NCBI RefSeq assembly: GCF_030253575.1
Contig: NC_080568.1
Span: 29,632,001-29,696,000, forward strand
Direction: 5' to 3'
Source of the DNA: Rhododendron vialii
Lineage: Eukaryota; Streptophyta; Magnoliopsida; Ericales; Ericaceae
DNA: 64,000 nucleotides
In this document: positions 10,008-22,562 of the stretch, in pieces
Layout: each line of letters starts with the position of its first letter
Position numbering within the stretch: position 1 is the stretch's first letter
Position numbers and translations under genes: made by a program
The notes under the pieces: model-generated
The model's database searches: none
What the model saw: the letters and a program-made list of their open reading frames with translations, nothing else
Told to the model about the DNA's origin: nothing

Positions 10008-11884
10008 ATGGCCATCCTTCAATGGCTGAGAGATAGTCTCCTGCCCTCCTTTATTTTTGCATCAACTTTGCTAGTAGTGGTGATTCTGATTCTGAAGCTT
10101 CTCTCAAAAGAGAAATCAAGGACAAGAAATCTCAACCTCCCACCAAGCCCTCCAAAGCTACCCATAATTGGGAATCTCCACCAGCTAGGGGGCATGCCCC
10201 ACCTCTCCCTCCGCCGCCTCACGGACAAATTCGGTCCCATCGTTCACTTGCAACTGGGTGAGATTCCGACGGTCGTGGTTTCATCGGCTAAACTGGCCAA
10301 GGAAGTGATGAAAACTCACGACCTCGCCCTCTCGAGCCGCCCCCAGATCTTCTCGGCCAAACACCTTTTCTACGACTGCACCGATGTCGCATTCTCGCCG
10401 TACGGTGCTTACTGGCGGCACATACGTAAGATTTGCATACTTGAGCTGCTAAGCGCGAAGCGGGTCCAATCGTACAGCTTTGTGAGAGAAGAAGAGGTTG
10501 CTCGTTTGGTTCATAGGATTGCCGAATCCTGTCCCGACGCCGCGGACTTAACCAAGCTCCTCGGACAGTACGCAAACGACGTCCTTTGCAGAGTTGCGTT
10601 GGGGAGGGATTTCACAGAGGGCGGGGACTACGATCGCCACGGGTTCCAAAAGATGCTCGAGGAGTACCAGGTGCTGCTCGGAGGATTCAGCGTGGGAGAT
10701 TTCTTCCCGTCCATGGAGTTCATACATACTCTGACTGGCATGAAATCGAGACTCCAGAACACTTTTCGACGTTTTGACCGGTTTTTCGACGAGGTGATAG
10801 AGGAGCATCTCAATCCCGAGAGAGAAAAGGAAGAGCACAAGGACCTTGTGGATGTCTTGCTTGAGATTCAGGAAAAAGGGGATTCTGAAATGACTCTCAC
10901 CATGGACAACGTCAAGGCCATCATTCTGGTAAGTTTTTTCACCAAATCCATGTATGGTTAAAGATTTATACTTCCGAGTACAACGGTTTTCAAGTAACAA
11001 TAAAACGCTTTGAGAAGCCCACATACGACAAATGCTAACATGAGTAACGAGAAATTCTGTGAAAAACACGATCACCTGCCAGTGAAAGGTTTTCTGCATT
11101 CAGTCAATCTACACAGAGTGAATCGGTCCCTAAGGAACTTTCCAAAGGACCAAACCCACATGATTTCACAAAGTCATGTTCATTAAACTTGTGTTAAAGT
11201 TGTGTCTTCAAGTAGGTTTACAATGTCACTCTGGTAGTAGCTAGTGACAGGATTTACTGTTGCCCATTGCAGGACATGTTTGCAGCAGGAACCGACACAA
11301 CCTTCATAACTTTAGACTGGGGAATGACGGAGCTAATTATGAACCCCAAGGTCATGAAAACAGCACAAGCTGAAGTAAGAAGTGTTGTTGGAGAGAGAAA
11401 AACCTTGTTAGAAACCGACCTGCCGCAGCTGCACTACCTGAAAGCCGTTGTCAAAGAGATCTTTCGGTTACATCCCCCTGCACCGGTGCTAGTCCCAAGA
11501 GAGTCTATGGAAGAAGTAACCATTGATGGGTACAACATTCCTGCTAAAACAAGGTTCTTTGTCAATGCATGGGCTATAGGGAGGGACCCAGAGAGTTGGG
11601 AAAATCCAGAAGTATTTGAACCAGATCGATTCATGGGTAGCGCTATCGATTTCAAAGGGCAGGATTTTGAGTTGATACCTTTTGGTGCGGGCAGAAGAAG
11701 CTGCCCCGCGATTACGTTTGGGACAGCGACTGTTGAGTTGGCTCTGGCTCAACTTCTCCACAGCTTTGATTGGGAGCTTCCCCCTGGAATTCAGACCAGT
11801 GATTTGGACATGACTGAAGTTTTCGGCATCACAATGCATAGGGTATCTCATCTCGTCGTGGTGGCTAAACCACGCTTTGTTTGA
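10008..11884 (+). CDS. Cytochrome P450, CYP71 family (P450-B), open but with altered haem loop
   Basis: Exons 10008-10928 (307 codons) and 11273-11884 (203 codons plus stop), intron 344 bp GT-AG phase 0, 510 residues. Landmarks: N-terminal anchor, [17 protein letters not shown] hinge, I-helix AAGTDTT (311-317), KEIFR with E369/R372, FEPDRF (422-427), haem loop PFGAGRRSCPAI with Cys451. The position two after the cysteine is Ala453, where nearly all P450s, including the twin copy P450-C, have Gly. Only 22 bp separate the ATG from the duplication breakpoint, so the native promoter is gone and upstream DNA is the antisense P450 pseudogene. The general look is CYP71AP-like, which is tentative. 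The substrate is unknown. It may be weakly or not expressed. Confidence 0.88.
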
Positions 11885-13129
11885 GCCAGAACTTCATAGG
11901 TAGAAATTAAATAACACTTGAGGAATCGACTCCAAAATGATCCTCAATCCAATATCATGAAGAAGTACCACTTCATCGTATCGACAAAAAGATGAGAAAC
12001 AATGAGAACCCTGTTCTGGCAAAGAGAAAATTAGTATGAATCATGTGCTTATAGAGTATTGAGTCAAACCTTATAGCAAACAAATGACTAAATGTGATCC
12101 TTATGCTTGGCACACAGCCAAATACTTTCGTGTAGTCCCAAGTCACAGTAACAGGATTTAACATCCTTTTGTTTCCATTAAATGTTGAGCATGGCATTTG
12201 AGATTTGTACTTTCAACAATGGTATGCTGTGCTAATAAAGTATTTCTCAAGACAACAGCCTCTCGAAGTAGTAATCATCTGGAGATTACTAAACTAGGAG
12301 GAAGTTTCCTACTCATGGAGCATATCGTGAGGCCTCCCGCATTTAACAGACGCGGGGTTCAGCAAAACAACGTCAAGCGGGGTTGCATTGGGAAACTCGC
12401 CTCATTCAGACTTCGCATGTTGAACATGCAAGGTCTTTCAAAACGACGTCGCAACAGTTCAAGGCTCCCATTTTTGGGAACTGCAACGTTTTAACTGCTC
12501 AATTGTAAACTCGCGCGATTTTCATTCTACGATGGGAACTGTTCAAGTCGCAGAGCTTGTCAAGGACTCAAGAGGATTAATAATGTTAAAGATCATATCA
12601 ATCGAGTATCGAGTAATGATTGATATGTAATCGAAGATGATTGAAGTGAAATTCATTTTATGAAAATAGAAAACATCCAAAGCGTGTCGTGTTCTTCGTA
12701 GGGAAAGGGAAAAAGGACTTGTTCTTGATCAATGAAAGAATCTGGGCAAATAGTGAACAAAACATCCAGAGTGTGTCGGACATAGATACACAAGGCCATA
12801 GACATGTCCGTGCTTCTTGGAGTAGATGCATGCATTGTGCTTAATTTTGCATCCAAGATATTTTTTCAGAACGTGCTTTGTAATTTTCAGCTCTAAACTC
12901 TTTTGTTATTGCCTTGTATCCATGTGCAAATAAGTGCTTATTTTTTGAATTAAATATGATGTATTGTGATAGAATAACCTGTCTCATAAAACAAGAAATA
13001 AATACTTTAAAAAATAAGAACCTTAGCAGAACAGGCGATATCCTTATCAGAGTAGTAGCCTGTGTTATTTTCAGTTCACATCATGGAGTTACATTTTCAT
13101 TTTGAAGGATCGTACCTCTGGGTTTTAAG
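11885..13129. other. Spacer of unit 1, no gene seen
   Basis: Non-coding sequence, partly alignable with 28647-28792 and 30190-30745 of unit 2. The stretch about 12010-12145 of unit 1 has no counterpart in unit 2, where TRIM elements occupy the place. Short open frames here are not conserved between the units. Confidence 0.6.
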
Positions 13130-15159
13130 TAGGGCTGTGATAGGTGCGTAAATATGTCTATTTACACCCCATAACGTAAGCTTGTTATGTCCATTTAGCA
13201 CGCTACTTGAGATTTCTTACTTGTTAATTGCGTTTTAGGATTCTCGGAGCCGATGGTTAACATTTGGAGCTAAAAGCAAAAAAATCATATTTAAAGCAAA
13301 ACCGGTGCCGCTAAAATTAATGAAGATATGGGATTGAGTGTAGACTAGATTAACGAAAGACGGAAGCAGTGGATTAAACTCTTAGCAACAATGGAAATTG
13401 GCAGCATAGTCTTGCACGTGGTTTTGAGGCTGGGAATTGGGCCATATATTTGCCATGATTTGTGACAAAACGGGGGAGTTTTGGAAAATGTGGGCCCATT
13501 AATTATGATTTGTAGAAGGACTTGGGCTGGAAAAAAGACAATTCTCGGTGCAGCGGCAACATTATTAAAGAAGAGAAAAAGGGTTTTGTGGGGATCTCTG
13601 ATTTCCCACGACAGAAACAGAACGGGGCTGCCGTCAAGCTTCTTTTCCACGCGGACCACGCACGAACAAAGAGCACGGCAATTCGACGACGCCACGGTGC
13701 TCACGGCTGAAACAGGAAAGGACGAAAGGCTTTGGGGTTTAATCTCTTACTGTTATTTCAATGGAGTCTTACACATGCATGATTATTTGTTCTAACTCCA
13801 TGAGTGGCTAAATCCCTTGATTAGGGTGATGAGGAGGTCTCTTCAAGTAGCGTAGTTGTTAGATTTCTAGGGTTTTATATTCGACTGGATTGTATGACTT
13901 GGTCAATTCATAACTTTTTATGAGAGTTTATATTTTTTCTGATATTCGAATGTGTTTATATTCATGGTTTCAAGCACTGTCATACAATGATTTTGAATGT
14001 TTCGAGATAGGCTTTGAGATAGATTATACGACGTGAGACGGATCGTGCCGTGGTTAAACCCAATGAGACGATCCGTGCCGTGTTGAGATAACCTATACGG
14101 GGTACGAATCTTGATTATATTTTTTGGGGATTATCAATAGGAATTGCTACCCTACGGTGATCTGGTTGAATGTTGAATGTGAACCCTAAGTTTTGAAATA
14201 AATGCGTTACAAGGGGAGACTGAATCAGAAACCCTAGTCCTTTCTCTCATTTGTTTCAAAATCCTTTAATTGCTTTCTAGTTTAATTTTAGTTTAAGTAA
14301 ATCCAAATCAAAATCCAACTTCTTTTAGTTTCAGAATTAAATTAGAAATTAATTGAAAGTACCGTAACTCAGCTTTTTACTCCCTGCGGACGATCCTGGA
14401 CTTAACCATTATTCTTCAGAATACTAGTTAATTCCTTGGTTTTATAAATTATATTTTTGGTACGAAAACGACAGACCAGGCTGCTCAAAAAATCCGGTGA
14501 ACCGCGAAACCGGTCCGAACCGAACCGATCTGTACCTTTTGAATTTTGTCCGTGGATTAATGGTCCGGACACGGATTTTCATTACGAAACCGTGGATTAA
14601 CCGAATTGGACTGTGAAATATTTATTTTATATAAATAATATACATATGTGTATTTATATAATTAATAGTGAGGAATGTTAAAACTTTTTTCCACCAATTT
14701 TAGTATTTTAATGTTAAACTATTGTCGTTTGTTGTGCATTGCATTTGGATGGAAGATACAATTCCACCTCTTTGGTGTTATAGTTGTCTCCCTTTGATGT
14801 TTTTTTTTTTGGTTTTATGTTATGTACTATAATGATACATTCTACTAGTTTTTAGATTCTTTTGAATCTGATTTATGAAGCAGGTCTTTGGTAGTTTATG
14901 TAACAAATACTTTCTGGTGGTATTAAACTTAATTTTGAGTATAACCTTCTTTCATTTTAGTGTGTGATATTTGCTTGAGTTTTACTTTTGCTAAAATCCG
15001 TGGACAAAACCGTAACCGATCCGTGAGTCACGGATTGGATTGAAACCGGCCGTAGAACTTTTGGTCCGGACATGAATTTCATTTTGTAAAAACCGTGACT
15101 AGCGGTTCGGTCCTCGGATTCCTAGAAATCCGAACCAAATCGGACCGCGAGCAGCCCTA
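13130..15159. mobile_element. hAT MITE, itself split by a solo LTR
   Basis: The ends are TAGGGCTGCTC and its inverse (GAGCAGCCCTA), flanked by the 8-bp duplication GTTTTAAG (13122-13129 and 15160-15167). Unit 2 reads through the same place without an insert (around 30750-30762), giving an empty site. Without the nested LTR the element is about 680 bp. The interior is rich in CGGTTCGG/CCGAACC-type sequence, usual for hAT MITEs, with no transposase. Confidence 0.85.
13138..14478. mobile_element. Solo LTR nested in the hAT MITE
   Basis: This 1341-bp block starts TGATAGG and ends AGACCA, and is flanked by GGCTG on both sides (13133-13137 and 14479-14483), a 5-bp target duplication. The TG...CA ends and length fit a solo LTR of a large LTR retrotransposon, probably Gypsy type, but no internal domain is present to assign it. 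It is younger than the hAT element it splits. Confidence 0.75.
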
Positions 15160-15989
15160 GTTTTAAGTGCTCCCAAGAATCACATTTTTGGCATAGAATT
15201 GATAGGATCAAAATTTGTTTCCACAAAAGCTTGAATATTTGAAAACTTCCCTATTCCTGTATCAACCAAACAACGAAACTTGTGAATGTTCCAGTATGTG
15301 GAGCTCAAGTCCTTCCTTTTTCAGTTTTAAAATTTTAACAGCATAGGGAGCCTAGTTTCAATTTTTAACTAAACAGAGAAGCACGTTTTCAACCAAACAG
15401 GAGCCTTGACGGTATTCATTTCGGGCGCTAAGATCATTGTGTCATTTCCTGCAGGTTCTAGGGCCTTTCTCCAGTTATTTTTTTTCTGCGTTTCTAGTTC
15501 TAAGGGGTTCCTTAAGGCCACATTTTGCTAATGTCATTTCTAATTGCCAGGACTAGGTCCATTTTGATTTTGCCATGTTGATTTAATGGGGCTATGCACG
15601 GTAGTAGCTAGAGGGGCCGGGCAATGATAATTGAGAGGTCACGAATAAATCGAGAGGGGTCCAAAATAGTTTTTAACTCGTATTTTCATACTCACCTTTT
15701 CTCTGTTACTAAAACAGAAAGAAAAGCGCAACAGATTCTAGTGAGGTTTATGGTTGGAGTATACTGCTTCCAAGACTTTTAGCCAGAAGAGCCCTTCAAA
15801 ACACTCTTGTGAAAGAGCAAGGAAATCTGTGAAGTACAAGAAAATGCACTGCTGCAATCACTCGATGTCTGAACAAATGAATGAAAGAAGGAAAGTGAGA
15901 AGAAGTTGTGAGCTTTGAAGAAGTCTCAAGCTTCACATATGTCCTAGTCCCAGCTGTGTTCTATTCTGTAAGTAATTGAAGTTGGCCTC

Positions 15990-17478
15990 CTATCTGCGTT
16001 TGAATGCTGTGGTCCGTGTATATACGCTCTTTTCACCTTTCAAGTAATGCGTATTTCCTAAACCAGATCTTCCTTCCACAGAATATGTCGAGAGATCAGC
16101 TTCGCTATGGGGTTTATATCCCTTCGTATCTGAGAAGCTGTAATCTGCAACTTCATTATACTTCTTTTCTGAACCCGGGCCATGGTGCTCCAACCATGGC
16201 ATGCTGTTTTGATTCTTCCCAGTCTCCTCGTCACTTTGGTCAAGATCTATTTCCTCATCGCTCGGAGATGCAGTCCGATCTAGATCATATGCTGTCCAGG
16301 TTACATCATACAGATCCTCAGCATCTGTGTTCAAACTTGAACTAGAGAAACTTCTCTCTAGTCCTCCTTTCTCGTATACGCCTGCCTTGGTATCATTCAA
16401 CTTAGCAGCTTCACTAGGCTTAAGCTGCTCATCATTTTTATTCATGTCTTGTTTCTCCTGCAATCACAAAAAGACCGAATTAGATATTCATTTTTAGGTT
16501 GACAAATCGTTGTTGCATGTTTTCAATCAACGTTATTGTCAGGGATATAGTTCCCTTACCACTGCAGTCGTATAATCATTGTCGTCAAGATGGAGATTGA
16601 TCCCGTTATAAGCAATTTGCTTCAGCAATTTTTTCCTTGTTTCCAAGCTTGCTTGTCTCTTTGAAAGCTTCTGTATCATCTAGAGATAAAATACAGGATA
16701 ATTATTTCGAGTACAAAACCTTCCGCGCGCTATTGTGATCCATGAACATTAATCTGTCCTTACCTCAAGATTCACTCTGAAATTGTTTCTCAGTTCAATA
16801 GCACGAGCAACAAATTCATTCCCATATCTCGAGCTGAAGATCATTCGAATCTCTTGGAGCTCTGGGAGTTCTCTGCATCTCGAAGCTGCAAAGATCAAGC
16901 TAGATATGGCCTCATTGAGCTCCTCAGGGCATTCCCTGCATAAAAACATTCACACATTCAAAACTCAATACACGTAAGATACCAGAATAAACTGTGTTCT
17001 GAAATTCAACATAGAACTAGTATTGGGTTCCATTCTTTAGGGGTAATTTCTTCGTTATGACGCGAGTCGGTTAGAAAATGAGAACTACGAGCAAACACTA
17101 ACGAACCAACCTATTGTTTTCAACGAGCAGCAATCCCTCTATCAGGAGATGGCAGTACTTTTCTACCATAACAAGAACATCCAGCATGTTCTGCTCCCTG
17201 ATCACAAGCTCAACCTGTCAAGAAGATCCAACCAAGTTTAGATGTGCGCGTACATATGTTTAACTGGGAGAGGATTCAAGGCATGAACTTACGCGAAGGA
17301 GAGCGCTGTCTAGGTGTCCGAGGTTGAGTAGCTGGACTACGTCAGACCGGGCGTGGGAACACCGGACACTGTGCAGGTTCTTCAGTATGGGGATCCGGGC
17401 GATGGCGAGGCTGGCCAGGGTCTTCAGCTTGGGAGCCTTCGGGTTTCTTCCGAGCAGAGCATAGAGTCTCTTGCCCAT
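15990..17478 (-). CDS. IST1-like protein (Vps4 regulator, ESCRT pathway), copy 1
   Basis: Five exons: 17478-17293, 17214-17111, 16935-16764, 16679-16560 and 16457-15990, all GT-AG with consistent phases, 349 residues. Residues about 1-190 form the IST1 domain: MGKRLYALLGR start, IPILKNLHSVRCSHARSDV, a REQNMLDVLVMVEKYCHLL helix, ECPEELNEAISSLIFAASRC, and ARAIELRNN. IST1 proteins bind ESCRT-III subunits and control the AAA ATPase Vps4 in multivesicular body sorting. The C-terminal 155 residues are acidic, Ser-rich and poorly conserved, as usual in plant IST1-like proteins. The final exon carries no recognisable MIT-binding motif that I can be sure of. A nearly identical intact copy lies 15794 bp downstream. 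Confidence 0.9.
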
Positions 17479-17935
17479 GTTTTCCTCTTTCCTGTCTGCT
17501 GGGTGGCGGCTCTCGAAAGAGGAAGTGAGAGAGAGAGAGAAGTTGTGTGCTGGAATTGGCCCACGAGGTTGATCAAATTATGTCGGCCTTCGATCTTTAT
17601 ATATGGACGAAAGAAAACCCAGAAAAGATTTGACGTTTTCTCCAGGCGTGGTCCTGTATTGTGACCATTTAAACAATCTTGGGTTATTCACGAGTCAGCC
17701 AATACTGAAGGCAAGAGGCTGGTTGACTGTGTCATGGGCTCGAATAATGTTGCCGATTGACTATGTCAGAGGATTGGATGTCCCACTGACAATTGACAGG
17801 AGTAGAATTAGAATATCGCGAAGAATTGGTATATTGTATTTTAAAGAAACTCGAATTGCACAGGGGCCTGGCCGTTAGCACGCAGTAGAATATACTCAAT
17901 ATAGTATAATATATCAGTAGGGGCAGGGGGGCAGC

Positions 17936-18165
17936 TTGGCCAAAAAGCTATCTTCGAAGGATTGACTTGATCAAATTTATGAGTCGCGTGGCCGAAGATC
18001 TATCTTCGAAGGATATCAAATTTATGGGTCGCATAGCCGAAAAGCTATCTTCGAAGGATCTGTCCGACAAATTGTGAGACTGATCAAATTTATGGATCGC
18101 GTGGCCGAAAAGCTATCTTGGAAGGATCTGTCAGAGTAATTGTGAGACTGATCAAATTTATGGGT
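17936..18165. repeat. Short tandem repeat of about 60 bp, unit 1
   Basis: About four imperfect units built on GGCCGAAAAGCTATCTTCGA followed by GAAGGAT and GATCAAATTTATGGGTCGCG. The same array occurs at 33728-33960 in unit 2, so it predates the duplication. Confidence 0.7.
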
Positions 18166-18690
18166 TTATGGGTGTCCGCTGCACATGGTTGGAGCCGTTG
18201 TGAATTCCAGATGGTAAAAGCTACGTTTAAAGATGCAGAGGTCTTAGAAAAAGGAGCAGGAAATGATCCTACTTTATGTGAAAGGGTAAATCTAACACAC
18301 ACAAAAAGGCCTAAACGAGTGAAAAGCATTATTTTCCTTCTCATTTCTTTTTTTTGTTGTATTTTTTTACGTTTATTGTTTAAAATCAAAGCAAACAAAT
18401 TCCGTATGTTTATTTTCTTTCCTTCGTAACTAGAGAATAGATTATTGTGCGAAGGTGCTTCCTCAAACTGACATTTCTTGCTCCACCGCTGCTCTTTTGG
18501 CCTTGGCTATAGCTCTATTTGGTTGCACAAACCCATTAGGAATTAGCTAGACTGCTTCTATCACCAACTTATGGTCCTAAAAAGTCTTTCCTTCTGGAGG
18601 GAAGAAGATGGGGCTCGGCAATATAGTCAATAGGGATTACCTTGAAGCAGGGCCCTCTGGAGTCCGGACCACTATTTTCAGCCTGGGTTC

Positions 18691-19212
18691 ATGAAAAAAC
18701 TCGAAACCGAAGTTCGACTTATAGTCCAACCCAACAAACCTATAACTGAGGACGATCTAGACCAAATGCCCTACCTAAAAGCCATGATCAAAGAGACCCG
18801 ACGCCTCCACCCTCCGATTCCCATTCTCACGCCCCGGGAAACAACTAAAGACATCCAAGTAATGGGCTACAACATTGCAGCCGGGACACGGGTGGTAACC
18901 AACGCCTGGGCTATCGGGCGGGACCCGTCGTCGTGGGACGAGCCCGAGGAGTTTAGGCCAGAGAGGTTTTTGAACAGCTTGGTAGATTTCAGAGGACACG
19001 ATTTCGAGTTGATTCCGTTCGAGGCGGGGAGGAGGGGGTGCCCGGGCATTCAATTTTCCGCGGTGGTTAACGAGCTGGCATTGGCAAATCTTGTGCATAA
19101 GTTTGATTTTGCAATGCCTGATGGGGTGGAGTTCCATATGAGTGAAGCTGCTGGTTTTTCTGTTCGTAAAATGCATCCCCTACTTCTTGTTGCGACTCCC
19201 CGTACTTGTTAA
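18691..19212 (+). pseudogene. CYP71A-like P450, 3' fragment of exon 2
   Basis: The plus strand encodes about 173 residues matching P450-A from residue 333 to the stop: [31 protein letters not shown], a haem loop reading [12 protein letters not shown] (Glu for the usual Gly) and a TPRTC end. Everything upstream (exon 1, the intron, the I-helix part of exon 2) is missing. The first codon lies exactly at the right breakpoint of duplication unit 1. The open frame is intact but cannot make an enzyme. Confidence 0.88.
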
Positions 19213-20254
19213 TTTCTCTAGGTTAAAAGGACCTTACTAATGGTGCAGACTATGCAGTATGAAATCATATACAACCTATTTTTCATAATAGCTACGTCTA
19301 CCGCACGGTTTCACCGCTCTCTTTCACCGCTATCTCAATCTCATTGTTTATCTCGGCAATCAATAGTTTAAAAAAACTCGGTGAGATATGCAAGCACTAT
19401 CCCCCGCAAAAAACCAAAGTGATTAAAGAGCAAGAGACAAAAGCAATACATTAACAAAAGCGCGATGCTGTAGATCACGGAAGATACGAGGATCGTTATA
19501 GCTATCCTCAATGTCAATGGTGTGCTTTCGCATGTGTTTTGTCCGAGTATGGCTTCTCTCTTCTCGTGCCTGGATTCTTCACCATAGGTAACGTTAGGAT
19601 CCTTGTGTTTTACTAATTTTGTAACTAGGCAACATCAAGTTATAATTAATCCCCAAATGGTCTCATTTTTTTGTAAATGATTGGGGATTTGGGTTTGGAG
19701 CGCAATCGGAACATAAGGTCATCACCCCCCGCAAAAAAAGGCAATGGTAATGTTGGCATGTCGTCTCATGGTGCAGTAACATCATAGGCGTGACTAAAAT
19801 AAACATACTAATAGAGAGATAGAGAAAGAAACGAAAGTTATAATAACTTGACGTTGAGTTTCCATCTTTCAGAGATCTTATATATATTTATACAAGAGGG
19901 GAAGATGACCTTCCACCAACTAACCCAAATAGAAAAACTAACCTATCACACCAACTATTAACTCCAAACATTACTTTATTTCTAATATATATCTAATAAA
20001 CTAAATAGAAATATTTAGAAATAAAATATGTACATGACACATAATGCAAAGTAAAAGTAGAAGTAGCCAATAATTATAAAGTATCATGGGCAATTACGTC
20101 AACAGTCGTTTGCTACCAGCCAAATGGGGAGATGAGCAGGAAGAGAAGAGGACAAGAACCCAAGTCGTGAAACGGCTGCACAAAATTGGTTACAAAAGCA
20201 CATCATATACAGAAAGCTCAACAGTGATGTAACGGTGGCGCATGTGAGTCGGAC
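19213..20254. other. Spacer between the duplication units, no gene seen
   Basis: A/T-rich non-coding DNA with a few GCAAAAAA-type runs. I see no reading frame of note and no assignable repeat. Confidence 0.5.
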
Positions 20255-20592
20255 ATAGGGCTGCAAACGAACCGAGCAGCTCGTGGCTCAGCTTGTTAAG
20301 GTTCGGCTCATTTAGTAATCGAGCTGAGCTCGAGCTTTTTGTTTTAGGCTCGTTTAGTAAACGAACTGAGTTCAACACTCAAAAGCTCGGCTCGTTTTGT
20401 GAACGAGCTGAGTTCAACACTCAAAAGCTCGGCTCATTTGAATGGGCTTGGCTCTTCTAAAGAGACTCGTTAAGTAAATTAACCTGGCTCAGCTCGTTAA
20501 AAAAACCAGTCGAGCTCGAGTTTATGGCTCGTTGTGGAAACGAGCAGAGCTCAAACACTATAAAGCTCGGCTCGGCTCATTTGCACCCCTAG
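20255..20592. mobile_element. hAT MITE with 8-bp target duplication
   Basis: AGTCGGAC flanks it at 20247-20254 and 20593-20600. The ends are ATAGGGCTGCAAACGAACCG and, inverted, CTAGGGGTGCAAATGAGCCG. The interior is a repetitive GGCTCGTT/AACGAGCTGAG pattern typical of this MITE type. A similar degenerate piece occurs around 57900-58100. Confidence 0.85.
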
Positions 20593-21240
20593 AGTCGGAC
20601 CCATGCTGAAATTCGAGACTTGTGTGTGAACTTTTAATTTTTTACTTATGCTACAAGCTCAGATTAGCTAGAATCTGCATTTGGAAAACATCGCATCCCC
20701 ATCCCCTAGCAAAATGAGAGGCCCGAACAAGAGGACAATATTTTCTTCCAGAAATTTTGTGTGCACTTAAACCAAGTCAAGTCAGGAAAGAATGCATTAC
20801 AAGAAGCCGAACTCTTTTGTGTTGTAAATTTCATTGACGCTACGGTTTTTCACAGTACCCTCCTAAGTTGATAAATGGATGGCATGAACAAAGAAAGTGG
20901 TGCCAACTACTCACCTCCAATGGCCATCCTTCAATGGCTGAGAGATGGTCTCCTGCCCTCCTTTCTTTTTGCATCAACTTTGCTAGTAGTGGTGATCCTC
21001 AAGCTTCTCTCAAAGGAGAAATCAAGGACAAGAAATCTCAACCTCCCGCCAAGCCCTCCAAAGCTGCCCATAATTGGGAATCTCCACCAGCTGGGGGGCA
21101 TGCCCCACCTCTCTCTCCGCCGCCTCACGGAGAAATTCGGCTCCCATCATTCACTTGCAACTGGGTGAGATTCCGACGGTTGTGGTTTCATCGGCTAAAC
21201 TAGCGAAGGAAGTAATGAAGACTCACGACCTCGCCCTCTC

Positions 21241-21653
21241 TGTTGACTTTTGTGGCTCCAACCCATGCCTGCATTTCCTTCTGCCTCCTTTGTGGAAAAT
21301 GAAGGGAAATCTTTGACTCTTACTCCAGTATCCTTCAGCCTCTTTTGTGGAGTATCCTTCAGCCTCCTTTGTTGAAAATGGCATGACAGCCATTCTTTGA
21401 ATGGCCTATAAATGGAGACCCTTTGGCTCAAAGTTTTGTATCAGAAATCAGAGAGTAGAGAGTGATACACGAGTGAATTGTGAGGCAATACTGTGTGAGT
21501 TTGAGTGATTGTTGTAATCCTCCTCCAGTAAATATAGTGAATCCGCTGCCCCTCCGTGGACGTACCCGATTATTGGGGAACCACGTAAATCCTTGTGTTT
21601 TCTCTGTGTTGTGTGTTTGTGTTTGCTTGGTTTGACTATGATTTAGCACTACA
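21241..21653 (+). repeat. Copia 5' LTR
   Basis: 413 bp, TG...CA, directly followed by the primer-binding site. It contains a CTATAAATG box around 21409, a plausible LTR promoter. It appears identical to the 3' LTR. Confidence 0.95.
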
Positions 21654-22562
21654 ATTGGTATCAGAGCACGTAGTGTAGAACCAAGAACACAAAAACCACC
21701 ATAGTTTCCGACTCTGCTTCTCAGTCCGTGTTCTGTCCGAGTCACAGAGCCACGTTTTTTTTTTTTGATCCAAGAATCCGTTTGACCACTGAGTCTTGTG
21801 CGTCCTTGCGAGACGATTCCAACGCACCAAGACCCATCGGAAACGGAGTAACAACGAGGTCACACGCTCCGTTCGACGGTTGAGCGTGAAAGAAGCTGCT
21901 GCTCGCCGGATCTGTTTTTTTATCTTTTCAGAAAACAGAGTTTTTTTTACTTTAATATCTGTAAGGAGGAAAACCAGGTGCTGGTTTTTGACTAGTCAAA
22001 GCCAGGGAAAATTATCCAGTGCTACTGACTCCCCTAGAGATGCTGATGTCAGCTTGACATCATCGATCCAGAAGCTTCAGAAGGCCAGAAGGTTACGCCC
22101 AGTCAGCACGACACGTGTCACCCAGTCAGCAGACACGTCATCTGCCACATCATCAGAGGGGCTGAGTCATCAGCCACGTCATCAGCCACGTGTCATTCCA
22201 CGTCAGTGCCAGGTGGGCGCCACGTGTACGCCACAACAGCAAAAAGGTCCCATCATTAGCGCCCAGTCAGCATTTATTGCTGAGTCAGCAGGTCCAGTCA
22301 GCCCTAACCAGAGGGAATATTCTCTGATCCAAGGAATATTCCAGAAGGTGTTATTTTGCGATTTCGGAGCCGTTTCAACTCTGATTTGCGCAAGTGAGTA
22401 GTCGTTCCTGACTATTCTCGACGTTCCGGATCCAACGCCGCACTCCGTTTTCCGTAACTCAGCTCCGACATTGGTGTTTTGTCCGTTGGTTGGCTAAAAA
22501 GCGCCGTTTTTTGGTGTTTTTGTGCACCGGATATTCACGTGGGTGGAGTTTAAGGAGTTCTA

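Larger units (their letters stand above)
9986..18690. repeat. Segmental duplication, unit 1 (P450-B plus IST1-like gene)
   Basis: The sequence from TGGTGCCAACTA (9986) to CAGCCTGGGTTC (18690) is repeated in the same order and orientation at 20898-34728, interrupted by unit-specific insertions. Gene order is P450 (+), spacer, IST1-like (-), then a short tandem repeat and spacer. Both edges of unit 1 abut fragments of CYP71A-type genes (8946-9983 and 18691-19212). Confidence 0.92.
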
